NCBI GenBank assembly: GCA_016937695.1
Contig: JAFGWC010000024.1
Span: forward strand, 1-49,377
DNA: 49,377 bases
Source of the DNA: Bacteroidales bacterium
Lineage (GTDB): Bacteria > Bacteroidota > Bacteroidia > Bacteroidales > NBLH01
Reading direction: 5' to 3'
This document shows, one piece after another, positions 27,588 through 35,946 of the stretch. The notes under the pieces are model-generated. The model was not told where the DNA came from, did not search any database, and worked only from the letters and a program-made list of their open reading frames with translations. The position numbers and the translations under genes were made by a program. Each line of letters begins with the position of its first letter. The first letter of the stretch is position 1.

Positions 27588-29783
27588 TCCTGATTCTTCA
27601 TCAGGAAAATCAATTTTAGATTTTGTTTCTAATTCTATTTCGCCTTCCATCAAACTTACTAAACCCTTAACCAGCGCAAGTCCAAGGCCAGTTCCAGAGT
27701 AAAATTTTATGTTGTTATCTTTAGTTTTTCTGAATATATCAAAAATAAAATTTAATTTTTTTTGTTGAATTCCAATACCTGTATCTTTAACAAAAACCAT
27801 TATTTTTTTATTTTCATCAACAAATTTATAACCAAAATTAATAATGCCGGATTCTGTATATTTTATTGCATTATCAACAAGATGAAAAACTATTTGTTCA
27901 AATCTATTATAATCTATAAATAATCTGTAATTATTTTCAGAAGGAACATCAAGTTTTATTGTGATAAAAGATTTATTTTGGGTTTTAATTTTATTGCTGA
28001 ACTCAATAAACATTGAATTAAAAATTTTTTTAGGATCAAACCTTACATTTTTCAACTTTAAATTACCTGAATGCAAATTTGATAAATCGACAATATTTTC
28101 AATCAAATTCAATAAATTATCAGTGTTTTCAATTATAACAGAAACATAATAATCATGTCTTTTATCTTCAAAATCAACTTCTCGCAATAAACTTGAAAAA
28201 CCGGCAATTGCATTCATTGGTGTTCTTATTTCATGCGAGAAATTTTTTAAAAATGCGGTTTTTTCATTATCAGAATCTTCAGCAATTTTTGTTGCTTCGG
28301 CAAGCTCAGCGGTTCTTTCAGAAACAATTAATTCTAAATTATCTTTTCTGTTTTTTAATTCAATATTTTGATTTGTAATTATTATATTCTTTATTTCCAA
28401 ATCTGAGTTAACTGTCAACAATTCAGTGTTTTGCTCTTTTATTTGAAGATTTTTTAACAAAATTTCATCTTTTTGTAATTGCAACAGTTTATTTTTATTA
28501 ACTATTTCAGTCGACTTTTGAAGTGTTTGAATTTCAAGATTTTCATTTTGTTTACTTAAGATTTTTTCTTTTTCTTTTAAAGTGCTGGTTTGTTCTTCTA
28601 TTGCTTGTATTCTTGCTTTTTTATAAAAATTTATTTTAAACCCAACTGCCAAAGAAAGAAGTATAATCTCTATAGATGAACCAATAATGATTGCACTTGA
28701 ATTAAACTGATTGGTTTCAATAACATTTAATCCTTGCAATGTTTGTGTTGCAATTCCTATTATATATGACAACCACGCAATTAAAAATATTTTTGCAGGC
28801 GTGAAACCTGTTTTTATTATTTTTATACTTGCAATTATTACAATAGAAATTATAAAAAAACTTGACTTATTAAATGTTTCTATTGCAATTAATGTATATC
28901 CTAATAAATCGAGTACTCCAAAAACAAGAAATGCAACAATTGATAGAATTAATAATTTATGAAGCGTTTTAGCTTTTTCCCTTGTTTCTAAAAAATTAAT
29001 TACAAATAATATTGAAAGTGTAAATCCTGTAGTTAGTAAAAAAACATAATGCTCAATTAAAAAATGACAATTTGTCCAAAAAAACTCAATGCCATATGAT
29101 TTTTGATATAAAAAAAATAAAATTGAATTAATTAAATGAAGTATATAATAAAAAAACACTTTCTCCTTTGTTGTAAAATAAAGAAAAAGGTTATAAAGAA
29201 AAATTATTAAAACCAAACCGGAATAAATCCCATGAATTAAATCATTTGTTTGCGCTTTCTTTAATAATTCATCATAAGATAAAACCTCTACACTAAAAAA
29301 CAATCTTGTATTTGTCTTTATTTTCAAATAATAACTAAATACTTCAGATTTACACTTAAAAGCATAATTATTAATTTTTAATGTTTTATTTTTTTGATTA
29401 AATGTTCCCTGTTGTATGCTATCAATTTTTCCATCAGGATAAACATAATATAAAGTTAATTCATTTAAAATATTTGGGCTGATATAAATATAACCTTCTT
29501 TCTTGATATTGTTTTTTAAATAAAATTTACCCCAAACTGTAGATTTTGTAAATGAAAAAGAAGGTATATCAACATAAACTTTTTTGAAATCTTTATCTTT
29601 AAGCTTAATAATATCTTTTATATCTAATTCTGATTTTGAATCTTCAAAAATTAAAAGTCGGGACGTTATTATTTTATTTTTTGAATTGCACGAAATTGTG
29701 TCTTGAGAATAAATATTAACTTTTAATAAAAATAATATAACAATTAGAATAAAGAATGTATTTTGTCTTTGTATTCTATTCAT
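27555..29783 (-). CDS. 7TMR-DISM sensor histidine kinase
   Basis: The ATG at 29783 (MNRIQRQNTFFILIVILFLL) starts a signal peptide and is preferred to a TTG nine bases upstream, giving 742 residues. Layout: an extracytoplasmic 7TMR-DISMED2-type beta domain (about 30-170), seven membrane helices (about 185-385), a long coiled coil (about 390-500), HisKA with the phospho-acceptor His near 517 (NFSHEIRTPMNAIAGF), and an ATPase domain (N-box 'HLVDNAIKYTESG', G1 'DTGIGI', F-box 'IFDIFRKT', G2 'GTGLGLALVKGL'). There is no receiver domain and no response regulator gene next to it. The external domain is of the type proposed to bind carbohydrates or other small ligands. It faces the symporter gene tail to tail, which hints that it may sense the same solute. 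Confidence 0.93.
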   Translation of the reverse strand: MNRIQRQNTFFILIVILFLLKVNIYSQDTISCNSKNKIITSRLLIFEDSKSELDIKDIIKLKDKDFKKVYVDIPSFSFTKSTVWGKFYLKNNIKKEGYIYISPNILNELTLYYVYPDGKIDSIQQGTFNQKNKTLKINNYAFKCKSEVFSYYLKIKTNTRLFFSVEVLSYDELLKKAQTNDLIHGIYSGLVLIIFLYNLFLYFTTKEKVFFYYILHLINSILFFLYQKSYGIEFFWTNCHFLIEHYVFLLTTGFTLSILFVINFLETREKAKTLHKLLILSIVAFLVFGVLDLLGYTLIAIETFNKSSFFIISIVIIASIKIIKTGFTPAKIFLIAWLSYIIGIATQTLQGLNVIETNQFNSSAIIIGSSIEIILLSLAVGFKINFYKKARIQAIEEQTSTLKEKEKILSKQNENLEIQTLQKSTEIVNKNKLLQLQKDEILLKNLQIKEQNTELLTVNSDLEIKNIIITNQNIELKNRKDNLELIVSERTAELAEATKIAEDSDNEKTAFLKNFSHEIRTPMNAIAGFSSLLREVDFEDKRHDYYVSVIIENTDNLLNLIENIVDLSNLHSGNLKLKNVRFDPKKIFNSMFIEFSNKIKTQNKSFITIKLDVPSENNYRLFIDYNRFEQIVFHLVDNAIKYTESGIINFGYKFVDENKKIMVFVKDTGIGIQQKKLNFIFDIFRKTKDNNIKFYSGTGLGLALVKGLVSLMEGEIELETKSKIDFPDEESGSEFKIYIPVN

Positions 29784-30018
29784 TATCAGCAAATTAATTG
29801 ACTAGGTTTAATTTTGTTTTTATTAATTTTTTAGAAAGATATTCATAATTTGCTATATTTTAAATTTTTACAAGCCTTTTTTTTTTAAATAAATTTAAAA
29901 TTACTTACTATATTTTCTAATTTATAAAAAAACTAAAAATTTGTTTCAAATTAAATTTTCTAATTAACATTAAGCATATTAACTTCGTAGCCTAAAGGAA
30001 ATAAATAAATAAATAAAT

Positions 30019-31290
30019 ATGAATGTTTTAATACTTGGTTCAGGCGGAAGAGAACATGCTTTAGCATGGAAAATTAATCAAAGTCCAAAATTAAATAAAT
30101 TATTTTTAGCACCTGGAAATGCTGGCACACACGACATTGCTCAAAATATTGATATCAAAATAAATGATTTTGAAGCAATTAAATCATTTATTTTAAAAAA
30201 TGATATTAATATGCTGATTGTTGGTCCTGAAGATCCTTTAGTTAACGGAATTCATGATTTTTTCTTGCAATTTAATGATTTAAAACATCTTAACATAATT
30301 GGTCCTGTAAAAGCAGCTGCAATGTTAGAGGGAAGTAAAGAATTTGCAAAAGAATTTATGCAGAAAAATAATATTCCAACTGCAAAATTTAAAAGCTTTA
30401 CAAAAAATAATTTAACAGAAGCTCACCAATTTCTTAAGCAATTAAAAGCACCATATGTGCTTAAAGCTGATGGACTTGCAGCCGGAAAAGGTGTTTTAAT
30501 TATAGATGATTTCAACCAAGCTCTCGAGAGTTTAAAACAAATGTTAAACGGTCAATTTGGCTCGGCAAGTGAAAAAGTTGTAATTGAAGAATTTTTAAAC
30601 GGTATTGAACTCTCAGTTTTTGTTTTAACTGATGGACAAGATTATGTAATTTTACCAGAAGCCAAAGATTATAAAAGAATTGGTGAAGGAGACACTGGAT
30701 TAAATACTGGCGGAATGGGAGCTGTTTCGCCTGTTCATTTTGCAAATAAAAATTTCATCAATAAAGTTGAAAATCAAATAATAAAACCTACTATTGATGG
30801 TCTAAAAAAAGAAAATATTGAATATAAAGGCTTCATTTTCATTGGATTAATGAAAGTTGACAATAATCCTTATGTTATTGAATATAATGTTAGATTAGGA
30901 GATCCCGAAACCGAAGTAATTATTCCAAGAATAAAATCAGATTTACTTGAATTATTTATAGCCGTTGGCAATAATAAAATAAAAAACGAAAAAATTGATA
31001 TCTTTAACGAGACTGTTACAACAGTAATGTTGGTTTCAGAAGGATATCCAGAATCTTATGAAAAAGGTAAAATTATTAGCGGTTTAGATACAAAAAGTGA
31101 ATCAATTATTTTCCATGCCGGAACAAAATTAGAAAACGATAAAATATTAACAAATGGCGGACGAGTTATTGCAGTTAGCTCTTTTGGAAAAAACATTAAT
31201 ATATCATTAAAAAAATCATACCAAACAATTGAAAATATTAAGTTTGATGGTAAAAATTTTCGTAAAGACATAGGTTTTGATTTACAATAA
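30019..31290 (+). CDS. purD: Phosphoribosylamine-glycine ligase (GARS)
   Basis: PurD joins glycine to 5-phosphoribosylamine with ATP, the second step of purine synthesis. The 423 residues match single-domain PurD: 'MNVLILGSGGREHALAWKI' at the start, 'VGPEDPLVNGI', ATP-grasp motifs 'YVLKADGLAAGKGV' and 'EEFLNGIELSVFVLTDG', and 'NTGGMGAVSP'. 'YNVRLGDPETEVI' holds metal ligands. It is followed after 46 bases by a DUF6427 gene, a known purD neighbour in Bacteroidota, and then purQ. Just before the start is a short TAAA repeat run rather than a Shine-Dalgarno sequence. Confidence 0.97.
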   Translation: MNVLILGSGGREHALAWKINQSPKLNKLFLAPGNAGTHDIAQNIDIKINDFEAIKSFILKNDINMLIVGPEDPLVNGIHDFFLQFNDLKHLNIIGPVKAAAMLEGSKEFAKEFMQKNNIPTAKFKSFTKNNLTEAHQFLKQLKAPYVLKADGLAAGKGVLIIDDFNQALESLKQMLNGQFGSASEKVVIEEFLNGIELSVFVLTDGQDYVILPEAKDYKRIGEGDTGLNTGGMGAVSPVHFANKNFINKVENQIIKPTIDGLKKENIEYKGFIFIGLMKVDNNPYVIEYNVRLGDPETEVIIPRIKSDLLELFIAVGNNKIKNEKIDIFNETVTTVMLVSEGYPESYEKGKIISGLDTKSESIIFHAGTKLENDKILTNGGRVIAVSSFGKNINISLKKSYQTIENIKFDGKNFRKDIGFDLQ

Positions 31291-31336
31291 TATTATACCA
31301 CAAAAATAAAATTAACCCCAATAATAGAAAAAATAT

Positions 31337-32347
31337 ATGATTGTTAGAATATTTAAAAGTTTTCAGCCGATTAATTTTTTTATTGTAATTTTTGCTGCAA
31401 TTTTTTTATGGCTAAATGTTTTTATCGATAATAATATTCCCGGAATTTCACACGATGTAAATTCAGGACCGATTTATGAATTTATATACCTTTTACTCAA
31501 CAAGCCTAACTTGCTGTTAATTAACAAATTAATAGCTTTGGCAATAATAGTTTTTCAAGCATCATTAATTTCAGGCATTAACAATCAATATAATATGCTT
31601 GGATTCAGATCTTATTTCCCTGGATTATTATATATATTAATTGTTTCAAATTTTAACGAGTTCAAAATTTTAAATCCTATACATTTTGCTAATATCTTTT
31701 TTTTATTAGCTTGGGTAGAATTATTAAAATCAGAGCAAAATTCCAACACAACATCAAATTATTTTAATGCCGCTTTTTATATTGGAATTAGTTCTCTTTT
31801 CTATTTTAACTACATATATATTTCAATAATTATTATTTTGCATTTATTACAAAACCGACCTGGAGTTTATAGAGAATTATTTGTAATTATTGCAGCTTTA
31901 TTGCTAGTTTGGTATATTTATTTTTCAATCTTTTTTTTATTTGCCGGAAATTTTCAGGCGTCTGTTTTACAATTTAATTTCAATTTTAATTTCAATATTT
32001 TTTTAAATATAGCCACTAATATTAAAATTATCTTTTCATATTTAATTTTGATAATAATTACAGCAAGTTTTCATATTACAACATATTACATTGGATTAAA
32101 AAGTAATACCAGAAAAAATTTACAATTTCTATTTTTAATTTTCATTTTAAATATTTTACTTTTATTTTTCACTAAATCAACTTTCGAATTAATATATATA
32201 ATAGCAATTCCAATTTCCTTATTTTTAAGCTTATTTTTATTTAACATAAACAAAAAGTGGATTTCAGAAAGTATATTCTCAATTTTATTAATTCTGGTAA
32301 TAATAAATCATGCTTTTCCTAAATTGTTTTTAACAATACTAAATTAA
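31337..32347 (+). CDS. DUF6427-family polytopic membrane protein
   Basis: This 336-residue, very hydrophobic protein has about ten membrane helices. It starts 'MIVRIFKSFQPINFFIVIFA' and has the loop 'QNRPGVYRELFVIIAALLLV', characters I associate with DUF6427, a family found beside purD in Bacteroidota. Charged residues are few (E182, R180 region). The biochemical role is unknown. It follows purD by 46 bases and probably shares its transcript; purQ downstream has its own candidate promoter. Confidence 0.75.
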   Translation: MIVRIFKSFQPINFFIVIFAAIFLWLNVFIDNNIPGISHDVNSGPIYEFIYLLLNKPNLLLINKLIALAIIVFQASLISGINNQYNMLGFRSYFPGLLYILIVSNFNEFKILNPIHFANIFFLLAWVELLKSEQNSNTTSNYFNAAFYIGISSLFYFNYIYISIIIILHLLQNRPGVYRELFVIIAALLLVWYIYFSIFFLFAGNFQASVLQFNFNFNFNIFLNIATNIKIIFSYLILIIITASFHITTYYIGLKSNTRKNLQFLFLIFILNILLLFFTKSTFELIYIIAIPISLFLSLFLFNINKKWISESIFSILLILVIINHAFPKLFLTILN

Positions 32348-32350
32348 TGT

Positions 32351-32381
32351 TTTGCCTTACTATAAATTTTCTATAATTTTG
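32351..32381 (+). promoter_or_regulatory. Candidate purQ promoter
   Basis: TTTG (32351-32354), 19 bases, then TAATTTTG (32374-32381) is an excellent match to the Bacteroidota -33/-7 pattern. It lies just after the DUF6427 stop and 78 bases before the purQ ATG, so purQ has its own start of transcription. Confidence 0.6.
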
Positions 32382-32459
32382 GGAAAAATAAAAGCATAAA
32401 AAAAAGTATCGCAAATATATTTTTAAGTATCAGATTCTTAAACTCATAAAAATAAACAG

Positions 32460-33149
32460 ATGAAATTTGGAGTTGTAATATTTCCCGGATCAAATTGTGA
32501 TGAAGATATGGTTTATGTTCTTCAAGAAATAATGAACCAAGAAGTTGTTAGATTGTGGCACAAAGAAACTGATTTAAAAAATGTTGATGCAATTATATTA
32601 CCCGGAGGATTTTCTTTTGGCGATTATCTAAGATCTGGTGCAATAGCAAGATTTTCTCCAATTATGGACGAAGTTATTAAATTTGCAAATAATGGCGGAT
32701 TCGTTTTTGGAGTATGTAATGGCTTTCAAATTTTATGCGAAACAGGCCTTTTACCAGGAGCTTTATTACATAACGACAATCAAAAATTCATTTGTAAAAA
32801 CATTTATATTAAACCAGCCACTAACCAATCTGCAATTACAGCTTTATTAGATTCAGGAACTGCTTTAAAAATACCAATCGCTCACGGCGAAGGAAAATAT
32901 TATGCTGATGTTGAGACACTTAGAAAAATGCGCGAAAACGAACAAATCCTATTTCACTATTGCGATGAAAACGGAAATTTAACAAAAGACGCTAATCCTA
33001 ACGGCTCTGTTGAAAATATTGCAGGAATTTGTAACCAAGCAAAAAATGTTTACGGAATGATGCCACACCCAGAAAGAGCTTCAGATGACGAACTCGGGAA
33101 TACTGATGGAAGATTAATTTTCGAATCAATTCTTGCATATTTAAAATAA
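32460..33149 (+). CDS. purQ: Phosphoribosylformylglycinamidine synthase, glutaminase subunit
   Basis: PurQ frees ammonia from glutamine for PurL at step four of purine synthesis. The 229 residues form a class I glutamine amidotransferase: 'MKFGVVIFPGSNCDEDMV' at the start, oxyanion region 'ILPGGFSFGDYLRSGAIARF', nucleophile Cys86 in 'FGVCNGFQILCE', and His/Glu in 'MMPHPERASDD'. A free PurQ implies the small-PurL system with PurS, which would be encoded elsewhere. Many Bacteroidota use one long fused PurL instead. Confidence 0.95.
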   Translation: MKFGVVIFPGSNCDEDMVYVLQEIMNQEVVRLWHKETDLKNVDAIILPGGFSFGDYLRSGAIARFSPIMDEVIKFANNGGFVFGVCNGFQILCETGLLPGALLHNDNQKFICKNIYIKPATNQSAITALLDSGTALKIPIAHGEGKYYADVETLRKMRENEQILFHYCDENGNLTKDANPNGSVENIAGICNQAKNVYGMMPHPERASDDELGNTDGRLIFESILAYLK

Positions 33150-33282
33150 ATATTTTTAAATATTTTATTTTTGATTATTTACTATACTGATTTTTAATTA
33201 AAAAAAAACCTAATTTGTATATTTATACTCAAAAATATAATATTATTTTGATTATTTAAACTCTTTAATTTCTTATAAATTA

Positions 33283-33870
33283 ATGAAAGTTAAAAAATTA
33301 ATCGGCAAAAAATGCTATCTTTCTCCAATTAACATTGAAGATTACGACCAATATTACCAATGGTTAAACAACTCTGAAACAACAATATACCTTTCAATTT
33401 TTCATCAAATCATAGCCAGGCATCACGAAAAAGATTTACTGGACAAATTAATTAGAACAGAAAACGGAAATTACATGATGGCAATTGTCGAAAACGCCAC
33501 TGATAAACTTCTTGGAAATTGTGGATTATTAAATGTAGATCACATAAACAAAAACGCAGAATTCGGAATTTTTATCGGCGATGAAGAAGCTAGAGGAAAA
33601 GGTATTGGCGAAGAAGCAACAAAACTAATTTTAGATTTTGGATTTAACGCTATAAACCTTAACCACATATGGTTACGTGTTTTTACTTTCAATAAAAATG
33701 CAATTGGTTTATACAAAAAAATTGGCTTTAAAACCATTGGAGTTAAAAGAGAATCAAGAATTATTGGAAATAATAAAGTTGATGAATTGCTTATGGATAT
33801 TTTAGCTTCTGAATTTAAAAGTCCATATATTTTACCTCTTTTTGATAGAGTAAAAAAACGCTTCGAATAA
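33283..33870 (+). CDS. GNAT-family acetyltransferase, RimJ/RimL-like
   Basis: The 195-residue protein starts 'MKVKKLIGKKCYLSPINIED'. It carries the acetyl-CoA loop 'IGDEEARGKGIGEEATKLIL' (R/Q-G-x-G-x-G/A type) and the C-terminal 'LRVFTFNKNAIGLYKKIGFK'. This layout is that of N-acetyltransferases acting on ribosomal proteins, amino-sugars or small amines; the substrate is not predictable. It begins 133 bases after purQ and is followed after 42 bases by a lipoprotein gene on the same strand. Confidence 0.9.
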   Translation: MKVKKLIGKKCYLSPINIEDYDQYYQWLNNSETTIYLSIFHQIIARHHEKDLLDKLIRTENGNYMMAIVENATDKLLGNCGLLNVDHINKNAEFGIFIGDEEARGKGIGEEATKLILDFGFNAINLNHIWLRVFTFNKNAIGLYKKIGFKTIGVKRESRIIGNNKVDELLMDILASEFKSPYILPLFDRVKKRFE

Positions 33871-33912
33871 TAATATTTATTAATTTTACACAAAAAATAT
33901 AATCTAATAAAT

Positions 33913-34332
33913 ATGAGTAAGTCAGTGTTAAAATTTAGTATTTATTCATTATTAATTTTTATATTTTCTTTTTCTTCATGTTCAAAGTTTGAAGATGGAC
34001 CACTTATTAGTTTAAGAACCAAAAAACAAAGACTTGCAAGAGATTGGAAAATAGAATATACAATAAATAAAGAAAGTGGAATTCGTCATTCTGCAGATTT
34101 TGAAGATTGGCTATTAACTTTTGACAAAGGCGGCACATTTACTAAAATTGTTTTTTATAATAATATTGAAACAAAAATTAACGGAACATGGGAACTTAAC
34201 GAAAATATTTTAAGATTAGAATTTTCTTACGAAACTGAAACTATTCTCGAATTCTATACAATTATGCGACTTACAAAAAAAGAACTATGGATGAACGATA
34301 ATCTAGAAGAAATTTATTATTATTCTGAATAA
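33913..34332 (+). CDS. Lipocalin-like lipoprotein, 139 aa
   Basis: It has a lipoprotein signal peptide ending 'IFSFSSCSKFEDG', with the lipidated Cys at 23. The next stretch 'LISLRTKKQRLARDWKI' resembles the start of Bacteroidota lipocalin-like (DUF5004-type) lipoproteins, in which 'L-x-G-x-W' opens an eight-stranded barrel. The rest alternates short strands ('LLTFDKGGTFTKIVF', 'NGTWELNENILRLEF', 'TIMRLTKKELWM'), consistent with that fold. It likely sits on the membrane facing the periplasm. The ligand is unknown. Confidence 0.8.
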   Translation: MSKSVLKFSIYSLLIFIFSFSSCSKFEDGPLISLRTKKQRLARDWKIEYTINKESGIRHSADFEDWLLTFDKGGTFTKIVFYNNIETKINGTWELNENILRLEFSYETETILEFYTIMRLTKKELWMNDNLEEIYYYSE

Positions 34333-34423
34333 CTCAAACACATATAAATAATTATTAATCAGCAAATTACCAACTCAGCTCTTTATAAATTTAATTAAAA
34401 TTTTAATTTTGATTTTAACTTAA

Positions 34424-34431
34424 TATATTTG
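34424..34431 (+). promoter_or_regulatory. Candidate -7 element before the ThiF/MoeB-like gene
   Basis: TATATTTG matches TAnnTTTG, 26 bases before the ATG at 34458. The nearest TTTG is only 12 bases upstream, so the -33 match is poor. Confidence 0.35.
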
Positions 34432-34457
34432 CTTTTATAAAAGTGGAACCCTAAAAA

Positions 34458-35252
34458 ATGGAAAACACAAATTTAAATAAACAAGAACTTAATAGATACA
34501 GTCGTCATCTTTTACTCAACGAAATCGGAATTGACGGCCAAACAAAACTTAAAAAAGCCAAAGTTTTAGTTGTTGGTGCTGGAGGTTTAGGCTCTCCAGT
34601 TTTACAATATTTATCAGCTGCAGGAGTTGGAACTATTGGAATTGCAGACAATGCCTTAATAACCGAAGATAATTTAGCAAGACAGGTTCTTTTTTAAAAA
34701 AATGAAATCGGGCTTCAAAAAACAATAATCGCAAAAAAAAAATTAACAGAATATAATCCAAACTTAACTTACAATATCCATAATATTCTATTTACTGATG
34801 AAAGAGCATTAAATATTATTGATAAATATGATATTATTGTTGACTGTACTGATAATTTTCCTGCAAGATATTTACTAAACGACGCAAGCATAATACTTAA
34901 TAAAGTATTAGTTCATGCAGCTTTATATAAATTTCTAGGACAAATCTCAGTTTTTAATTATAAATCAGGACCAAGCTATAGATGTTTATATCCTTATCCG
35001 CCACGCTCGGCAAAAATATTAAATTCCGGTTCTACAGGAATTTTGGGAGCAATGGTTGGCATAATAGGCTCTATTCAAGCAGGAGAAATTATAAAAATAA
35101 TTACAGACACAGGAGATGTTATGTCAGGAAATTTATTTATTTATAACTTTTTAAATAACGAAAGTTTCAAATTTAAAATTCAAAAAAACATCGAAAATTT
35201 CGAAATTGAAGAATTAATAGATTATCAAGAATATTGCAAACCTTCTTTATGA
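34458..35252 (+). pseudogene. ThiF/MoeB-type E1-like adenylyltransferase with one internal stop
   Basis: The frame runs 265 codons with one interruption, a TAA at 34695-34697. The first 79 residues have 'RYSRHLLLNEIGIDGQTKLK' and the nucleotide loop 'VVGAGGLGSPVLQYLSAAG', ending 'LARQVLF'. After the stop, still in frame, come KNEIGLQKTIIAKKKL..., 'DIIVDCTDNFPARYLLND', 'SYRCLYPYPP' and 'GSTGILGAMVGIIGSIQAGE'. This is the rest of an enzyme that adenylates ThiS/MoaD-like C-termini. Relatives have an ordinary residue at the stop, so one A-to-T change in AAA would explain it. The first Zn-ligand Cys of the usual CxxC pair is Ser here (S-Y-R-C), and the second CxxC is not seen. The stop may be real recent inactivation or a base error. 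It overlaps the rhodanese gene by ATGA. Confidence 0.85.
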
Positions 35253-35557
35253 TAAATAAAAACCTCACAATTAATCCTATTGAGCTTAAAGCTAAAATCA
35301 ATAAAGCTGAAAAAATTCAAATAATTGACATTCGAGAAATGGGAATTTATCATAACCCAATTCCAAATTCAGAATGGATTCCGGCAAGCATCTTATTATC
35401 AAACCTCGAAAAATTAAAAAAAGACATCCCTGTTATTTTATATTGCAGATTAGGTGTGGACAGTTTTTGTTTAGTAAACATTCTTCATTCTGAATATCAA
35501 TTAAAAAATATTTACAGCTTAAAATCAGGAATTGAAGGTTGGAATAAATTATCATAA
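35249..35557 (+). CDS. Single-domain rhodanese sulfurtransferase
   Basis: The start ATG (35249) overlaps the TGA of the ThiF/MoeB-like frame as ATGA, pointing to translational coupling. The product has 102 residues with 'IQIIDIREMGIYHNPIPNSE' (the D-x-R-E strand) and the active loop 'VILYCRLGVDSF', whose Cys carries persulfide. The six-residue CRLGVDS loop is that of sulfurtransferases. Rhodanese plus an E1-like enzyme is the usual pair for loading sulfur onto ThiS or MoaD proteins for thiamine or molybdopterin synthesis. If the upstream stop is real, coupling and perhaps function of this gene are affected. Confidence 0.85.
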   Translation: MINKNLTINPIELKAKINKAEKIQIIDIREMGIYHNPIPNSEWIPASILLSNLEKLKKDIPVILYCRLGVDSFCLVNILHSEYQLKNIYSLKSGIEGWNKLS

Positions 35558-35946
35558 AAAATACAATTAGTTTTTTTAACTAATAATTAAATTCTCAAAT
35601 TAACGTCTAATAAATTAATTCTCTGTAGTCAAATATCTGATTATAAACATATTAACCAAAACACAAAATAAATTTAACCTCTTTTTTATCTTACATAAAA
35701 AAATTAATAAAATTCTTCTGCAGATTTGCTCAAAAAAAACATACAAAAACAAAATAAATTTTTCTTGTCAAATTAAACTTTTTATAAAAATAAGGCACGT
35801 TTTTCAAGAAAAATTTTTTACTAGTTTCTAAATCAAATAAAAATAATTTTGCATCAGGATAAAATTAATTTTTATATTTGCATTTTAATTTTAATTTATA
35901 TTAAATAAAAATAACATCTTTTTAAAAATTAAATATTTAAGATTAA
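35558..35946. other. Gene-free stretch before mrp/apbC
   Basis: These 389 bases are very AT-rich. I see no ORF of note, RNA gene or strong hairpin. The only recognisable signal is the promoter-like pair at 35848-35880. Confidence 0.6.
35848..35880 (+). promoter_or_regulatory. Candidate mrp/apbC promoter
   Basis: TTTG (35848-35851), 21 bases, then TATATTTG (35873-35880) fits the Bacteroidota -33/-7 pattern. It lies 66 bases before the ATG at 35947. Confidence 0.5.

Noticed and set aside
29995-30020. TAAA tandem run just before purD as a regulatory repeat
   Set aside because: A few copies of a four-base AT word are common in such gaps, and A-rich leaders before starts are normal in this phylum.
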